DNA from: Methanobrevibacter sp. V74
GTDB lineage: Archaea; Methanobacteriota; Methanobacteria; Methanobacteriales; Methanobacteriaceae
Assembly: GCF_963082495.1 (NCBI RefSeq)
Contig: NZ_CAUJAN010000001.1
Coordinates: 186,001 to 250,000, forward strand
Direction of reading: 5' to 3'
Length of the DNA stretch: 64,000 nt
Made by a program: the position numbers and the translations under genes. The notes below the pieces were generated by a model, which saw only the letters and a list, made by a program, of their open reading frames with translations, did not search any database and was not told where the DNA came from. Position 1 is the stretch's first letter; every line of letters starts with the position of its first letter. Below are positions 36,493-46,794 of this stretch, one piece after another.

Positions 36493-37005
36493 TTAAACTG
36501 GGATAAATTTGATGTTTCCTAACAATATTTGTATTGGAATCATAGGAACGTTAATTCCATTTTGAAGCATTGCAACACTCATGGAATCTCCTCTGGACAT
36601 GGTTCCGGCAACATTTTCATTGCTTGCATAACCATTGTATGCATCATTTGACCTAATGTTGTCCACTATGCCAAAACCGAAAATGGCTTGAGCAGCATGA
36701 TTGTTTACACTGACGATTAAATGAGGACTCTTATTATAACTGTATTCCATAATTTCCTTTACAGCCCCATATGGATCTTCAGGATTGTTTATATGGACAT
36801 TATGCAATGTTTGTCCTTGTGAATTAATGGAATTTCCGGGATAAATCCATTCAAATCCAGTTATGGAAAATGATGCGGCCATATCGATACTTGCATCTTC
36901 CTCTGCATCTTCTGCAACCACTATCACAGGACTATTTATAGTAATTGTTGATAATAACAAGACCATCACTACAATTCCTATAAGGATAAAATGTATCTTT
37001 TTCAT
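36493..37005 (-). CDS. Secreted or membrane-anchored hypothetical protein
   Basis: A 170-residue protein with an N-terminal hydrophobic segment (MKKIHFILIGIVVMVLLLST), which is a signal peptide or anchor, followed by an acidic linker (AEDAEEDASID) and an exported domain of about 130 residues without cysteines. It is not recognised. It is on the opposite strand to both neighbours, ends 11 bases from the zinc-ribbon gene and starts 89 bases before prs. Confidence 0.65.
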   Translation of the reverse strand: MKKIHFILIGIVVMVLLLSTITINSPVIVVAEDAEEDASIDMAASFSITGFEWIYPGNSINSQGQTLHNVHINNPEDPYGAVKEIMEYSYNKSPHLIVSVNNHAAQAIFGFGIVDNIRSNDAYNGYASNENVAGTMSRGDSMSVAMLQNGINVPMIPIQILLGNIKFIPV

Positions 37006-37094
37006 AATTATTCTTTTAAGAATTTTAAATATTAATACTTAACTTTTTTAATGAATTAAAACATATATAAATTCATAGAAATTTTGGTGATAAT

Positions 37095-38009
37095 GTGATT
37101 ATAGGCGGTTCATCTTCACAAGACTTAGCAGCTAATGTTGCAAAAGAACTCTCAGAAGAGTTATGTTATGTTGAAACTCGAAAGTTTCCAGATGGAGAAA
37201 GATATTTAAGAATTATTGGAGAAATTGAAGACGAAGTAACAATTATTCAATCAACAGGATATCCTCAAGATGAAAATTTAATGGAATTATTATTTATAAT
37301 TTCAAACCTTAAGGATTTGGGAGCAAAAAAAGTCAAAGTCGTTGTTCCTTATATGGGTTATGCAAGACAAGAAAAACGATTCAATCCCGGCGAAACAATT
37401 TCAGCTAAAATCGTCTGTGATTTAATTCAAGCGGCCGGTGCTGATGAGTTTATCACTTTCAATATTCATGAAGAATGTGTTTTAAACTTTTTCGACATCC
37501 CTGCAAGAAACATATCAGCCATGCCTGCTATTGCAGAATACTTGGATAAAAAATACTTTAAAAAAAGTGGTGAAAAACCATTAATTATCGCACCGGATAA
37601 AGGGGCCTACGGTTTTGCACAGGAGATATCTGAAATTATCGGATGTGAATGCACTTATTTAACTAAAGTCCGTTTGGGGCCTGATAAAGTCGAAACTAAA
37701 ATAGTTGATGTTAGATGTGATAGTGAGAGTGAAAACACTGTTAATGTTGATAGCGTAAAGGGAATGCATGCAATTATTATTGATGATATTATAGCAACTG
37801 GAGGAACTATTGTTAATGCTATTAACATCTTAAAACAATATGGCGCTTCATCAATCGATGTATGTTGCGTACATCCAATTTTAACCAATAACGGAGCTAC
37901 CAGAATTTATTCTGCTGGTGCTGATAAAATCATTGGAACTAACACCTTATCTTCTGACACTTCACGGGTATCTATTGCAAAAGCGATTGCAGATGCATTG
38001 AGGCAGTAA
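37095..38009 (+). CDS. prs: Ribose-phosphate pyrophosphokinase (PRPP synthase)
   Basis: A 304-residue enzyme that makes PRPP from ribose 5-phosphate and ATP for purine, pyrimidine, histidine and methanopterin-type synthesis. Typical motifs are RKFPDGERYLRI, the flexible loop DPYMGYARQEKRF-like segment (VPYMGYARQEKRFNPGE), PDKGAYGFAQEI and the PRPP loop IIIDDIIATGGTIVNA. The start is GTG with GGTGATAAT directly before it. TATATATAA-like bases near 37062-37070 form the promoter. A small unknown gene and uvrB follow. Confidence 0.95.
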   Translation: MIIGGSSSQDLAANVAKELSEELCYVETRKFPDGERYLRIIGEIEDEVTIIQSTGYPQDENLMELLFIISNLKDLGAKKVKVVVPYMGYARQEKRFNPGETISAKIVCDLIQAAGADEFITFNIHEECVLNFFDIPARNISAMPAIAEYLDKKYFKKSGEKPLIIAPDKGAYGFAQEISEIIGCECTYLTKVRLGPDKVETKIVDVRCDSESENTVNVDSVKGMHAIIIDDIIATGGTIVNAINILKQYGASSIDVCCVHPILTNNGATRIYSAGADKIIGTNTLSSDTSRVSIAKAIADALRQ

Positions 38010-38010
38010 A

Positions 38011-38301
38011 ATGGATAAAGAAACTATTAAAAAAGAATTAACTGAGGAATCAAATAATATTTTGGCTAAGTATAGTGAACCTGATGTTGTTGATGGGGTT
38101 TCTGTAATGAATATGTCTTCAAAAACAGTATTTTTAGGTTCTCTTAGGGTTTACAATGAAGATGTTGTAGGTAATATTAAAAAGGATTTAGAAAAAAGAT
38201 TTAAAAATTATGGGGATTTATCAATAAGGGATGAAAAAGTTGTTCCTTGCTGTGCTCCGAGATACATACATATTAGTTTCAATATTTCAATTTCCAACTG
38301 A
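38011..38301 (+). CDS. Small hypothetical protein between prs and uvrB
   Basis: A 96-residue protein starting [20 protein letters not shown], rich in charged residues in the first 30 and with a CC pair in [12 protein letters not shown] near residue 78. It begins one base after the prs stop, and uvrB starts 5 bases after its own stop, so it is part of a prs-orf-uvrB operon. I do not recognise the family. There is no membrane segment. Confidence 0.6.
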   Translation: MDKETIKKELTEESNNILAKYSEPDVVDGVSVMNMSSKTVFLGSLRVYNEDVVGNIKKDLEKRFKNYGDLSIRDEKVVPCCAPRYIHISFNISISN

Positions 38302-38305
38302 TATT

Positions 38306-40267
38306 ATGAAGGAATTCAAATTAAAATCACCTTATAATCCATTAGGCGATCAACCAAAAGCCATTAACTCTTTAGCTCAAGGAATAAATGATGATGTAAA
38401 AGAACAAACACTTTTAGGTGTAACCGGTTCTGGTAAGACTTTTACAATGGCAAATGTCATTGAAAAAGTCCAAAAACCTACACTTGTCATTTCACATAAT
38501 AAAACATTGGCAGCACAATTATATGAAGAATTTAAAGAATTCTTCCCAGACAACGCTGTTGAGTACTTTGTTAGCTATTATGATTATTACCAGCCTGAAG
38601 CATATGTGCCAAGAACGGATACATTCATTGATAAGGAAGCTTCAATTAATGAAGACATTGATATAATGAGACATTCAGCAACCCAATCTCTCCTTTCAAG
38701 AGATGATGTTATTGTTGTAAGTAGTGTAAGTTGTATTTATGGTATTGGGTCTCCTGAGGATTATGGCGAATTTGCTTTCGGAATTCATGTTGGCGACATT
38801 TATGATAGGTCTGAAATTCTAAAAAGATTGATTTTCATGCAGTATGAGAGAAATGATATTGAATTCGACCGTGGACAGTTCAGGGTCAGAGGAGATGTCA
38901 TTGAAATTAATCCTGTTCATGGAACGCCGCCGATTAGAATTGAATTGTTTGGTGATGAAATAGATGCAATTAGCATAATTGACAAGGTCACTGGAAAAAA
39001 GCAGGAATCCCTTAAAAGATACATGATTTACCCTGCAAAGCATTTTGTCGTTGGCCAGGATAAGATGGATACCGCTCTTTTAAAAATTAATACTGAATTG
39101 GATGAAAGATTGTCTGAGCTAAATGCAACTGGAAAGTTATTGGAAGCTCAAAGACTGGAGCAGAGGACTCGCTTTGATATTGAAATGCTTCAGGAAATGG
39201 GGTATTGTCCGGGAATTGAAAATTATTCAATGCATTTATCAGGACGTAAATGGGGAGAAAAGCCATATTCCCTATTGAAATATTTTCCAGATGACTATTT
39301 GACCATCATTGATGAATCTCACGTTACTGTTCCTCAAATTAGAGGAATGTATAATGGAGACAGAGCGCGTAAAGAGACTTTAGTAGAGCATGGTTTCAGA
39401 TTGCCTTCCGCTAAAGAAAATAGGCCTTTAAGATTCGATGAGTTTGAATCATCAATAAATCAGGTTATTTATGTATCGGCAACACCGGGCAAATATGAAC
39501 TTGCAAAATCAAGAAATGTTGTTGAACAGATTATCCGGCCAACTGGTTTAGTGGACCCGGAAGTTTTAATAAGGCCAGTAACCGGCCAGGTAGAAGATTT
39601 GCTTAAAGAGGTTAGATTAACTACCAAGAAGGACGAAAGAGTTTTAGTCACTACTTTAACAAAAAGAATGGCAGAAGACCTAACAGATTATTATGCTAGA
39701 ATTGGTATTAAAGTAAGATATATGCACTCTGAAATTGATACATTAGAGAGAATTGACATTGTAGATGATTTAAGGCGCGGCAAATTTGATGTTTTAGTTG
39801 GTGTAAACCTATTGAGGGAAGGTTTGGATCTTCCTGAAGTTTCTTTAGTAGCTATTTTAGATGCAGATAAGGAAGGATTTTTAAGAAATGAAACTTCATT
39901 AATACAGACAATCGGCCGTGCTGCAAGAAACGTTAACGGTCGTGTAATAATGTATGTGGATGACATGACAGATTCTGTTAGAAATGCATATGACACTACA
40001 CTTAAAAGGCGCAAATTGCAAATGAAATATAATGAAGTTCATGGCATCACACCAAAATCCACTCAAAGAACATTAAAAGAGAAGTTAGTTGAAGATGACA
40101 AATACAAAGTCATTGGTGCTGATGTCAATAGTATGCCAAAAGATGAGCTTCGTTTATTAATTAATGATCTGGAAAAAGATATGAAAGATGCGGCTGCAAG
40201 ACTTGACTTTGAAAGGGCAGCTGATTTGAGAAACAAGCTTTATGCCTTGAAAGGATTTGATAGGTAG
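38306..40267 (+). CDS. uvrB: UvrABC excinuclease subunit B
   Basis: A 653-residue DNA damage-recognition helicase of nucleotide excision repair. Walker A is GVTGSGKT, the damage-binding beta-hairpin [12 protein letters not shown] and the helicase motifs DESHVTV, VSATPG and [10 protein letters not shown] are present. The C-terminal UVR domain ([20 protein letters not shown]) binds UvrC. The start at 38306 ([20 protein letters not shown]) is the family start; an ORF from 38231 overlaps the preceding gene and has no support. UvrABC in Methanobacteriales is an old acquisition from bacteria. uvrA follows after 233 bases; uvrC is not in the window. Confidence 0.95.
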   Translation: MKEFKLKSPYNPLGDQPKAINSLAQGINDDVKEQTLLGVTGSGKTFTMANVIEKVQKPTLVISHNKTLAAQLYEEFKEFFPDNAVEYFVSYYDYYQPEAYVPRTDTFIDKEASINEDIDIMRHSATQSLLSRDDVIVVSSVSCIYGIGSPEDYGEFAFGIHVGDIYDRSEILKRLIFMQYERNDIEFDRGQFRVRGDVIEINPVHGTPPIRIELFGDEIDAISIIDKVTGKKQESLKRYMIYPAKHFVVGQDKMDTALLKINTELDERLSELNATGKLLEAQRLEQRTRFDIEMLQEMGYCPGIENYSMHLSGRKWGEKPYSLLKYFPDDYLTIIDESHVTVPQIRGMYNGDRARKETLVEHGFRLPSAKENRPLRFDEFESSINQVIYVSATPGKYELAKSRNVVEQIIRPTGLVDPEVLIRPVTGQVEDLLKEVRLTTKKDERVLVTTLTKRMAEDLTDYYARIGIKVRYMHSEIDTLERIDIVDDLRRGKFDVLVGVNLLREGLDLPEVSLVAILDADKEGFLRNETSLIQTIGRAARNVNGRVIMYVDDMTDSVRNAYDTTLKRRKLQMKYNEVHGITPKSTQRTLKEKLVEDDKYKVIGADVNSMPKDELRLLINDLEKDMKDAAARLDFERAADLRNKLYALKGFDR

Positions 40268-40280
40268 TTTTTAATTTATT

Positions 40281-40391
40281 TTAGATAACGGCATCACTGA
40301 AGATGTCCTTATTGGAGATGAAACAATGCCATTCTATTGGGATTTACCGGATAATTTCTCAATTAAGTGCCGGACATTAAAACAATATTGA
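40281..40391 (+). pseudogene. Possible gene scrap between uvrB and uvrA
   Basis: A 37-codon open stretch without a start reads LDNGITEDVLIGDETMPFYWDLPDNFSIKC and on to LKQY before a TGA. Its composition looks more like protein than the surrounding AT-rich DNA. It may be the 3' end of a lost gene. An ATG inside the stretch would leave only 21 residues. The call is weak. Confidence 0.25.
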
Positions 40392-40500
40392 TTTTAAATA
40401 AATTATTGATTATCAATCATATGTTAATTTTTACTTTCCAAATGCTCTGTCTAAATTATTTTATATATAATCAGATCTAATAATATTATGGAGTTTTATT

Positions 40501-43389
40501 ATGACTAATGAAGATAAAAAGCAAATTATCATCAAAGGTGCACGTGAACATAATTTACAAGATATTGATGTTAGCGTCCCCCGTGATGAATTTATTGTAA
40601 TTACCGGTCTAAGCGGGTCTGGAAAGTCTTCACTTGCTTTCGATACAATTTATGCTGAAGGACAGCGTAGATATGTTGAATCATTATCAGCTTATGCAAG
40701 GCAATTTTTAGGTCAAATGAAAAAGCCTGAAATGGAATCCATAGAGGGTTTGTCTCCAGCCATTTCAATTGACCAGAAAACTACAAGGGAAAATCCAAGA
40801 TCTACTGTAGGTACAATTACTGAAATTTACGATTATTTAAGATTATTATTTGCAAGAATCGGTATTCCGCATTGTCCTAATTGTGGAAAAGAAATCTCAC
40901 AACAGACTATCGGCCAAATTGCTGAGACTATCATTGAAGAAGGGGAAGGAATTAAAATTCAAATTTTATCTCCTGTAGTTCGTGATAAAAAAGGTCAATT
41001 CAAAGACGTTTTTGAGGACCTTAGAAATAAAGGATTTGTAAGGGTTCGTGTTGATGGGAAAATCCGTGATTTAGATGAGGATATTGGTCTTGCAAAGACT
41101 TACAGGCACAATATTGATGTTGTTGTTGACAGATTAAAAATTAGAAAAGATGTTGATTTTAAAAGGAGATTGGTTGATTCTCTAGAAACTGCAGCGGAAT
41201 TCACAGACGGATTAATTAGTGTGTTATTTGACGGTGATGATGGGGAGTATGAGAAAAAATACTCTGAACATTTTGCTTGTGTTGATTGTGGAATAAACTT
41301 TGAAGAATTGACTCCAAGGATGTTTTCCTTCAATGCTCCACAAGGAGCATGTCCAGAATGCAATGGTATTGGTTCTAAATTAGAAATTGACCCGGATTTG
41401 GTAGTTCCGGACAGGTCATTAACTTTAAATGAAGGAGCTATTGTGCCATGGGCAAGTTCGGCTAAAAAAGAAAATTATTACTTCCAAATGCTTGATGCCG
41501 TTTCTAAACATTTTAATTTCAGCATGGATGTTCCATTTAATGAACTTGATAAGGAATATCAAAACATAATTCTTTTTGGTTGTGATGAGAAGATCCCATT
41601 CAATTTTAAAAGAAGAAATAAATCTTATATGGTTAATCGTAAATTTGAGGGTGTCGTTCCAAGAATGCAAAGATTATACTTTGAAACTAAATCAAGCTAT
41701 TCAAGAAAATATCTCTCAAAATTCATGTCCGATAGGAAATGTTATGTCTGTGACGGCAAGCGTTTAAGGCCTGAAGTATTATCAGTCACTGTTGGCGGAA
41801 AATCAATCATTGATGTGTGTGATTTAGCAATCAAAGATTCATATCAATTTTTCCAAGATTTGGAATTAAGTGAAAGAGAAAATTTCATCGCAAAAGAGGT
41901 TTTAAAAGAAATCAAAGAGCGTTTAAGTTTTTTAGTTGAAGTGGGCCTTGATTATTTATCCATGTCAAGATCATCAGGTACATTATCAGGTGGTGAAGCT
42001 CAAAGAATTAGATTAGCTACTCAAATAGGTTCTGGACTTGTTGGAGTATTATACATTTTAGACGAACCAAGTATAGGGCTTCATCAAAGGGATAATATCA
42101 AACTTATTGATGCATTAAAAAGACTTAAAGACTTAGGTAATACTTTAGTGGTTGTCGAACACGATGAAGAAACCATTTTATCAGCAGATCATGTTGTAGA
42201 TATTGGTCCGGGAGCCGGTGAGCATGGCGGTAAAGTCGTAGCTCAAGGAACACCATTGGATATAATGAATAATCCCGATTCAGTTACAGGCCAATACATC
42301 TCAAGGGTTAAAAAAATTGACATACCAAAACAGAGGAGACATGGGAATGGGAAATTTATTAAAATTATTGGAGCTGAACAAAACAATCTTAAAAATATTG
42401 ATGTTGAAATCCCTCTAGGTAAATTTACTTGTGTAACTGGTGTTAGTGGTTCTGGTAAAAGTAGTTTGATTAATGAAATCCTATACAAGGGAGCTCAGGG
42501 CAAATTATCTAAAAAATTCATGTTTGCCGGCAAATATAAAGAAATTGAAGGGCTTGAAAACATAGATAAAGTTATTGCAATTGATCAAAAACCTATTGGA
42601 AGAACTCCCAGATCAAATCCTGCAACATACACTGGTGTATTTACTGATATTCGTGAGTTATTTGCAAATACTCCTGAATCAAAAGCAAGAGGTTATAAAC
42701 CTGGAAGGTTCTCATTTAATGTTAAAGGAGGAAGATGTGAAGCTTGTTCTGGTGATGGTATTGTTCAAATTGAAATGCACTTTTTAGCTGATGTTTATGT
42801 TCCTTGTGAAGTTTGCGGTGGTAAAAGATACAATGAAGAGACTTTAGATATTCGTTATAAAGGTAAAAACATTTATGAAGTCTTAGAAATGACTGTTGAA
42901 GAAGCTTTAGAATTCTTTGAAAACATTCCTAAAATCACTAAGAAACTTCAAACATTATATGATGTTGGATTAGGATATATGAAGATAGGTCAACCTGCAA
43001 CAACATTGTCTGGTGGGGAAGCTCAAAGAATTAAGTTGTCTAAAGAGTTATCAAGAACCAGCACTGGTAAAACATTATACATTCTTGATGAACCAACTAC
43101 TGGTCTTCACTTTGATGATATTAAAAGACTTTTGGATGTACTTTATAGATTGACTGATGCAGGTAACTCTGTTGTTGTTATTGAACATAATTTGGATGTT
43201 ATTAAAACTGCGGATCATATTATTGATCTTGGTCCTGAAGGGGGAGATGGTGGTGGAGAGGTTATTGCTACTGGAACTCCTGAGGAGATTGCTAAGGCTG
43301 GAACTTACACAGGTGAGTTTTTAGATCGTATGCTTGATGAAAATATCACTCCTTATGCTAAAGAATTAGTAGAGGATATTGGTAAATAA
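40501..43389 (+). CDS. uvrA: UvrABC excinuclease subunit A
   Basis: A 962-residue damage-sensing ATPase of excision repair with two ABC domains. Walker A motifs are GLSGSGKSS near the start and GVSGSGKSS near residue 647; both signature segments LSGGEAQRI are present. Zinc modules are visible at CPNCGKE and CVDCGIN ... CPECNGIG, and the UvrB-loading insert near CEACSGDG ... [10 protein letters not shown]. It is full length. A weak ribosome site (TGGAGTTTTATT) precedes the ATG. uvrB lies just upstream on the same strand. Confidence 0.96.
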   Translation: MTNEDKKQIIIKGAREHNLQDIDVSVPRDEFIVITGLSGSGKSSLAFDTIYAEGQRRYVESLSAYARQFLGQMKKPEMESIEGLSPAISIDQKTTRENPRSTVGTITEIYDYLRLLFARIGIPHCPNCGKEISQQTIGQIAETIIEEGEGIKIQILSPVVRDKKGQFKDVFEDLRNKGFVRVRVDGKIRDLDEDIGLAKTYRHNIDVVVDRLKIRKDVDFKRRLVDSLETAAEFTDGLISVLFDGDDGEYEKKYSEHFACVDCGINFEELTPRMFSFNAPQGACPECNGIGSKLEIDPDLVVPDRSLTLNEGAIVPWASSAKKENYYFQMLDAVSKHFNFSMDVPFNELDKEYQNIILFGCDEKIPFNFKRRNKSYMVNRKFEGVVPRMQRLYFETKSSYSRKYLSKFMSDRKCYVCDGKRLRPEVLSVTVGGKSIIDVCDLAIKDSYQFFQDLELSERENFIAKEVLKEIKERLSFLVEVGLDYLSMSRSSGTLSGGEAQRIRLATQIGSGLVGVLYILDEPSIGLHQRDNIKLIDALKRLKDLGNTLVVVEHDEETILSADHVVDIGPGAGEHGGKVVAQGTPLDIMNNPDSVTGQYISRVKKIDIPKQRRHGNGKFIKIIGAEQNNLKNIDVEIPLGKFTCVTGVSGSGKSSLINEILYKGAQGKLSKKFMFAGKYKEIEGLENIDKVIAIDQKPIGRTPRSNPATYTGVFTDIRELFANTPESKARGYKPGRFSFNVKGGRCEACSGDGIVQIEMHFLADVYVPCEVCGGKRYNEETLDIRYKGKNIYEVLEMTVEEALEFFENIPKITKKLQTLYDVGLGYMKIGQPATTLSGGEAQRIKLSKELSRTSTGKTLYILDEPTTGLHFDDIKRLLDVLYRLTDAGNSVVVIEHNLDVIKTADHIIDLGPEGGDGGGEVIATGTPEEIAKAGTYTGEFLDRMLDENITPYAKELVEDIGK

Positions 43390-43430
43390 TTTCTTCTTTT
43401 TATTATTATTTTTTTAAATTTTCATTAACA

Positions 43431-43439
43431 TTTATATAG
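43431..43439 (+). promoter_or_regulatory. TATA box of the amt-glnK operon
   Basis: TTTATATAG lies 20-28 bases before the NrpR-type operator at 43459, placing the operator on or just after the expected transcription start. Confidence 0.6.
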
Positions 43440-43458
43440 TATTTTTTTATAATATATT

Positions 43459-43478
43459 GTCGGAAGGTATATTCCGAC
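43459..43478. promoter_or_regulatory. NrpR-type nitrogen operator
   Basis: GTCGGAAGGTATATTCCGAC is a perfect inverted repeat with 7-base arms and contains GGAA-N6-TTCC, which matches the nif/gln operator bound by the archaeal nitrogen repressor NrpR in Methanococcus (from memory). It sits between the TATA box and the amt start, so binding would block transcription when nitrogen is plentiful. Confidence 0.8.
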
Positions 43479-43511
43479 GTTATACTTCCGTTAATTTATT
43501 TAGTGATTATT

Positions 43512-44720
43512 ATGGTTTTAAGTACAGGAAATACTGCTTGGATGCTAGTTTCATTAATATTGGTTTTATTGATGAGTGTTCTGGGAATAACATTTTTTTA
43601 TGGTGGTTTATCAAAAAGAAAAAACGTTCTAAACTCAATGTTTTTATCATTGATTGCATTTGCAATAGCTAGCTTAATTTGGATTTTGTATGGTTATCAA
43701 TTTTCATTTTCAACCTCAAGTTTGGGAGATTTTATTGGAATACCTGCTAGTTTGTTTATGGATGGAATTGGAGTTGATTCATTAACAGGAACCATTCCAA
43801 CACTGGTTTTTGCAGGATTCGAACTAACATTTGCAGCTTTAACCGCAGCTATTGTAGCTGGTGCAGTTGTTGGAAGGATGAAAACAAAAGCATGGATTAT
43901 ATTTACAATTTTATGGGTTAGTTTGGTTTATATTCCAATTTGCCATTGGATATGGGGTGGAGGATGGTTAATGAACTTAGGTGCGGTTGATTTTGCCGGA
44001 GGAGTTCCAGTTGAGGTTAACTCTGGTTTTTCAGCTCTTGCATTAGCATTGATATTAGGAAAAAGAAAAGATGTTTCATTACTTCCCCATAATTTAGGCT
44101 ATTCGATTTTAGGAGCTGGATTTTTATGGTTCGGATGGATGAGATTCAATGGAGGATCTGCACTTGCAGCTAATGGTTTAGCAGGTTCTGCAATTTTAGT
44201 TTCTAATACTGCTGCAGTTGTTGCAATGCTTACTTGGCTGGCTTTGGATTATTTCAAAGTTGGAAAGCCAACAGTTTTAGGGGCAATCACTGGTGCAGTT
44301 GCAGGATTGGTCGCCATTACTCCTGCTGCAGGTTATGTCTCTCTTTCAGGTTCAATAGTAATAGGTTTAGGTGCATCTTTAATTTCTTACTTTGCTGTTT
44401 ACAATCTTAAAGCAAGATTTGGTTATGATGATGCATTGGATGTATTTGGTGTTCATGGACTTTCTGGCGTTTGGGGATTGATTGCCACTGGTTTATTTGC
44501 ATCCCCTGCAATAAATGGGGTGGCGGGATTTTTTTATGGAAACCCCAGTCAGCTAACACTTCAAATAATAGCTGTTGCTGCAACTGCAATTTATGCATTT
44601 GCAGTAAGTCTTTTAATAGCAAAAGCATTAGATATTATTATGGGATTGAGAGTAAACGATAGAGAAGAAATTACCGGTCTTGATTCAGCACTACATCAGG
44701 AATCAGGATACAGACTTTAA
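43512..44720 (+). CDS. amt: Ammonium transporter Amt
   Basis: About 402 residues with around 11 membrane helices. It has the twin-His architecture region and typical segments: [18 protein letters not shown] in helix 1, [60 protein letters not shown] and the C-terminal [13 protein letters not shown]. It moves ammonium inward when nitrogen is scarce. The start at 43512 (ATG after AGTGATTATT) is preferred; an in-frame GTG at 43503 is possible. glnK follows in the same operon with 16 bases between. Confidence 0.93.
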   Translation: MVLSTGNTAWMLVSLILVLLMSVLGITFFYGGLSKRKNVLNSMFLSLIAFAIASLIWILYGYQFSFSTSSLGDFIGIPASLFMDGIGVDSLTGTIPTLVFAGFELTFAALTAAIVAGAVVGRMKTKAWIIFTILWVSLVYIPICHWIWGGGWLMNLGAVDFAGGVPVEVNSGFSALALALILGKRKDVSLLPHNLGYSILGAGFLWFGWMRFNGGSALAANGLAGSAILVSNTAAVVAMLTWLALDYFKVGKPTVLGAITGAVAGLVAITPAAGYVSLSGSIVIGLGASLISYFAVYNLKARFGYDDALDVFGVHGLSGVWGLIATGLFASPAINGVAGFFYGNPSQLTLQIIAVAATAIYAFAVSLLIAKALDIIMGLRVNDREEITGLDSALHQESGYRL

Positions 44721-44736
44721 CAATGTTTGGGATATT

Positions 44737-45075
44737 ATGAAAAGAATTATCGCAGTAATAAGAGAAGAAATGTTTGAAAATGTTAAAATGGCACTTTTAG
44801 AAGCAGGTTGTGAGGGAATGAATGTTTCTGCTGTAAAAGGAAAGGGAAGACAGTTAGGCATTAGAGAATCTTACAGAGGTTCTAGTTATTGCATTGATTT
44901 AATTCCAAAAACAAGGGTTGAATTAATTGTCAATGAGAATGATTTGGATAGAATTATTGATGTCATTGTTGAAAGTGCAAGAACCGGAGATGTTGGGGAT
45001 GGTAAAATTTTTGTCTCAGATGTAGAAGAGGTCATCAGAATCAGGACTGGTGAGAGAGGTTCTGACGCTGTTTAA
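44737..45075 (+). CDS. glnK: Nitrogen regulatory PII protein GlnK
   Basis: A 112-residue PII protein that binds ATP/ADP and 2-oxoglutarate and closes the Amt channel. MKRIIAVIREE and the T-loop with Tyr51 in RGSSYCIDLIPK are seen, and the C-terminal GDGKIFV...VIRIRTGERG forms the nucleotide pocket. The start is the internal ATG at 44737, which gives the family length; frames that begin upstream overlap amt. Expression with amt under an NrpR-type operator is typical in methanogens. Confidence 0.93.
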   Translation: MKRIIAVIREEMFENVKMALLEAGCEGMNVSAVKGKGRQLGIRESYRGSSYCIDLIPKTRVELIVNENDLDRIIDVIVESARTGDVGDGKIFVSDVEEVIRIRTGERGSDAV

Positions 45076-45201
45076 TTTATTAATTATAATTTATATTAAC
45101 CTCTTATTTTTCATTATTTTTTTTAAATTTATTCATTTTTTAATCTGTTTTATAAACATTTTTTTTTGATTTTTTTTATTTTCTCTGATTATTTAAACAG
45201 A

Positions 45202-45209
45202 TTTATATA
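45202..45209 (+). promoter_or_regulatory. TATA box of the DUF2193-aquaporin operon
   Basis: TTTATATA lies about 20 bases before the leader hairpin at 45229, so the transcript should begin near the hairpin base. Confidence 0.55.
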
Positions 45210-45228
45210 ATATGTTGAATAATTTATT

Positions 45229-45285
45229 ATTATCTAGGTGTATTGAAAGTTTATGCTTGGATACACTTATTGCCTAGGTGATAAT
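45229..45285 (+). promoter_or_regulatory. Leader hairpin that can hide the ribosome binding site
   Basis: ATTATC (45229-45234) can pair with GATAAT (45280-45285), TAGG (45235-45238) with CCTA (45273-45276), and TGTAT (45239-45243) with ATACA (45261-45265). The GGTGAT ribosome site (45278-45283) overlaps the outer stem, ending directly before the ATG at 45286. Such a leader could act as a temperature or ligand switch; the pairing is by eye and the role is inference. Confidence 0.4.
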
Positions 45286-46785
45286 ATGAGAGAGTTATAT
45301 GAAAAAATGATTGACGAGGCAATGGCTGCTCAAAAAGCAGATGTTGCTGTTATATCAGAAAATAGATACAAAAACTTTAAAATTGTTGATGCAAAACCAT
45401 ATGCTGATGCTGTTTCAAATATGACAGTATTTGATGGTCAGGCGGAATCTGTTATAAATTTACACAAGGAATCTGTTAAAAACCATTTTGAGATTTTATC
45501 TTCTATTGCTGATACTTTAAAATGTGAAGATGATCCTTTCATTGAACATTTTCAAACTCCTCCAGTTTTAGAAATATTATGTGATGAAGATGGGGAATTT
45601 GCAGACAGTGTTGATAAATTTATACAAGCTATTGCAGATTCAGAAGCTATTGTGTCAAAAGAAGCAATTAGAAGATATGGGGGATTCTATGGACCTACTT
45701 GTGTTGTAGACTTTGCTTTAATGCCTGGAAGTACAAGTAATGTTGTAAATCAAATTTTACAAAAAACTGACATTCCCGTAGCTCACAAGCAAGCAATTTT
45801 ATCTGCAAAATCATGGGGTATGAATACCTCCTATGGTATTGGTGATGCATTTGCTAATGCTTTAGAAGATGGTGCAACCGCTGCAGAAGCAACTGAAAAT
45901 GAAGTTGCAACCTTGCAAATGATTTATAAGACTCCTATTGAAGGACAAGGTACTTTAATGGATGATGCTGAACATTCATCTTTTGATGTAAGAGATTACA
46001 TGACCAAATATAAAAAAGCCATGACAAAAGCTGTTAAAGCTGCGATGGATGATGGTGTACACTATGGAAACATTGTAACCGTACCTGCATATTGTGTTGG
46101 GGACATTGGACATCATATTGGTCAATCTACTTATAACATGTGTAAAGATGATGTGACATTAGCTATTGTTCAAGCAACAGCTGATGTTATTGAGTCAACA
46201 TTAAGAAATAATTTGGATAAGTATCAATCTCCATCAAATGTGTTAAATCTCGCTACTGGTTCATCTGCATGTGCAACAGAATTTATTTTAGAATTGGATG
46301 GATTTAATGCACCAATGGTAGTTGACTTATTTTCAAAAAGATTCCACAATTATGTACAGCTGTATCCTACTAGAGGGGCTGCTGCCGAATTGCACAACTG
46401 TGACTTTATGGACATGATCTACAGAGGATTTAATTCTATAAGTGAAGCCAGAAAAATAAGGGCAGGACTTAAAAAAGATCTGGTGCCTAAAATTAGTGGA
46501 TTGGATGTTGATTTAAGTCCGGTTTTAGCTAATGAAATTGTAATGAATCCGCAATTATACACTTATCCTGCATGTGCAATAACTGTCAGATTCTCATCAC
46601 TTATGAGATTGGCAGATTATCCATGTCTTTTAACCTCAGAACCAATTACTGCAACTATGATGACCAACCTCATTGCTCTTAACAAGGAAGTGGCTGGTTC
46701 TCCGGTAAGGGGATGTAAAAACTGCGCATCCGCTTCTTTAGTGGATAATAGACATGAATATTGTCAGTGGAGAGAGTCTGTATAG
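45286..46785 (+). CDS. DUF2193 family protein, methanogen-specific
   Basis: A 499-residue soluble protein. I recognise it as DUF2193 from its overall run: YGGFYGPTCVVDFALMPGST, HKQAILSAKSWGMNTSYGIG, YCVGDIGHHIGQSTYN and cysteines near the end (RGCKNCASASLVDNRHEYCQ). Its function is unknown. The start is fixed by AGGTGATAAT before the ATG at 45286; an ATG at 45253 lies in the hairpin loop and would not have a site. The aquaporin gene begins 9 bases after its stop, making a two-gene operon. Confidence 0.75.
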   Translation: MRELYEKMIDEAMAAQKADVAVISENRYKNFKIVDAKPYADAVSNMTVFDGQAESVINLHKESVKNHFEILSSIADTLKCEDDPFIEHFQTPPVLEILCDEDGEFADSVDKFIQAIADSEAIVSKEAIRRYGGFYGPTCVVDFALMPGSTSNVVNQILQKTDIPVAHKQAILSAKSWGMNTSYGIGDAFANALEDGATAAEATENEVATLQMIYKTPIEGQGTLMDDAEHSSFDVRDYMTKYKKAMTKAVKAAMDDGVHYGNIVTVPAYCVGDIGHHIGQSTYNMCKDDVTLAIVQATADVIESTLRNNLDKYQSPSNVLNLATGSSACATEFILELDGFNAPMVVDLFSKRFHNYVQLYPTRGAAAELHNCDFMDMIYRGFNSISEARKIRAGLKKDLVPKISGLDVDLSPVLANEIVMNPQLYTYPACAITVRFSSLMRLADYPCLLTSEPITATMMTNLIALNKEVAGSPVRGCKNCASASLVDNRHEYCQWRESV

Positions 46786-46794
46786 GAGGGTAAA

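Noticed and set aside
43457-43672. 71-residue ORF over the amt start
   Set aside because: It is out of frame with amt, covers the operator and has no ribosome site.
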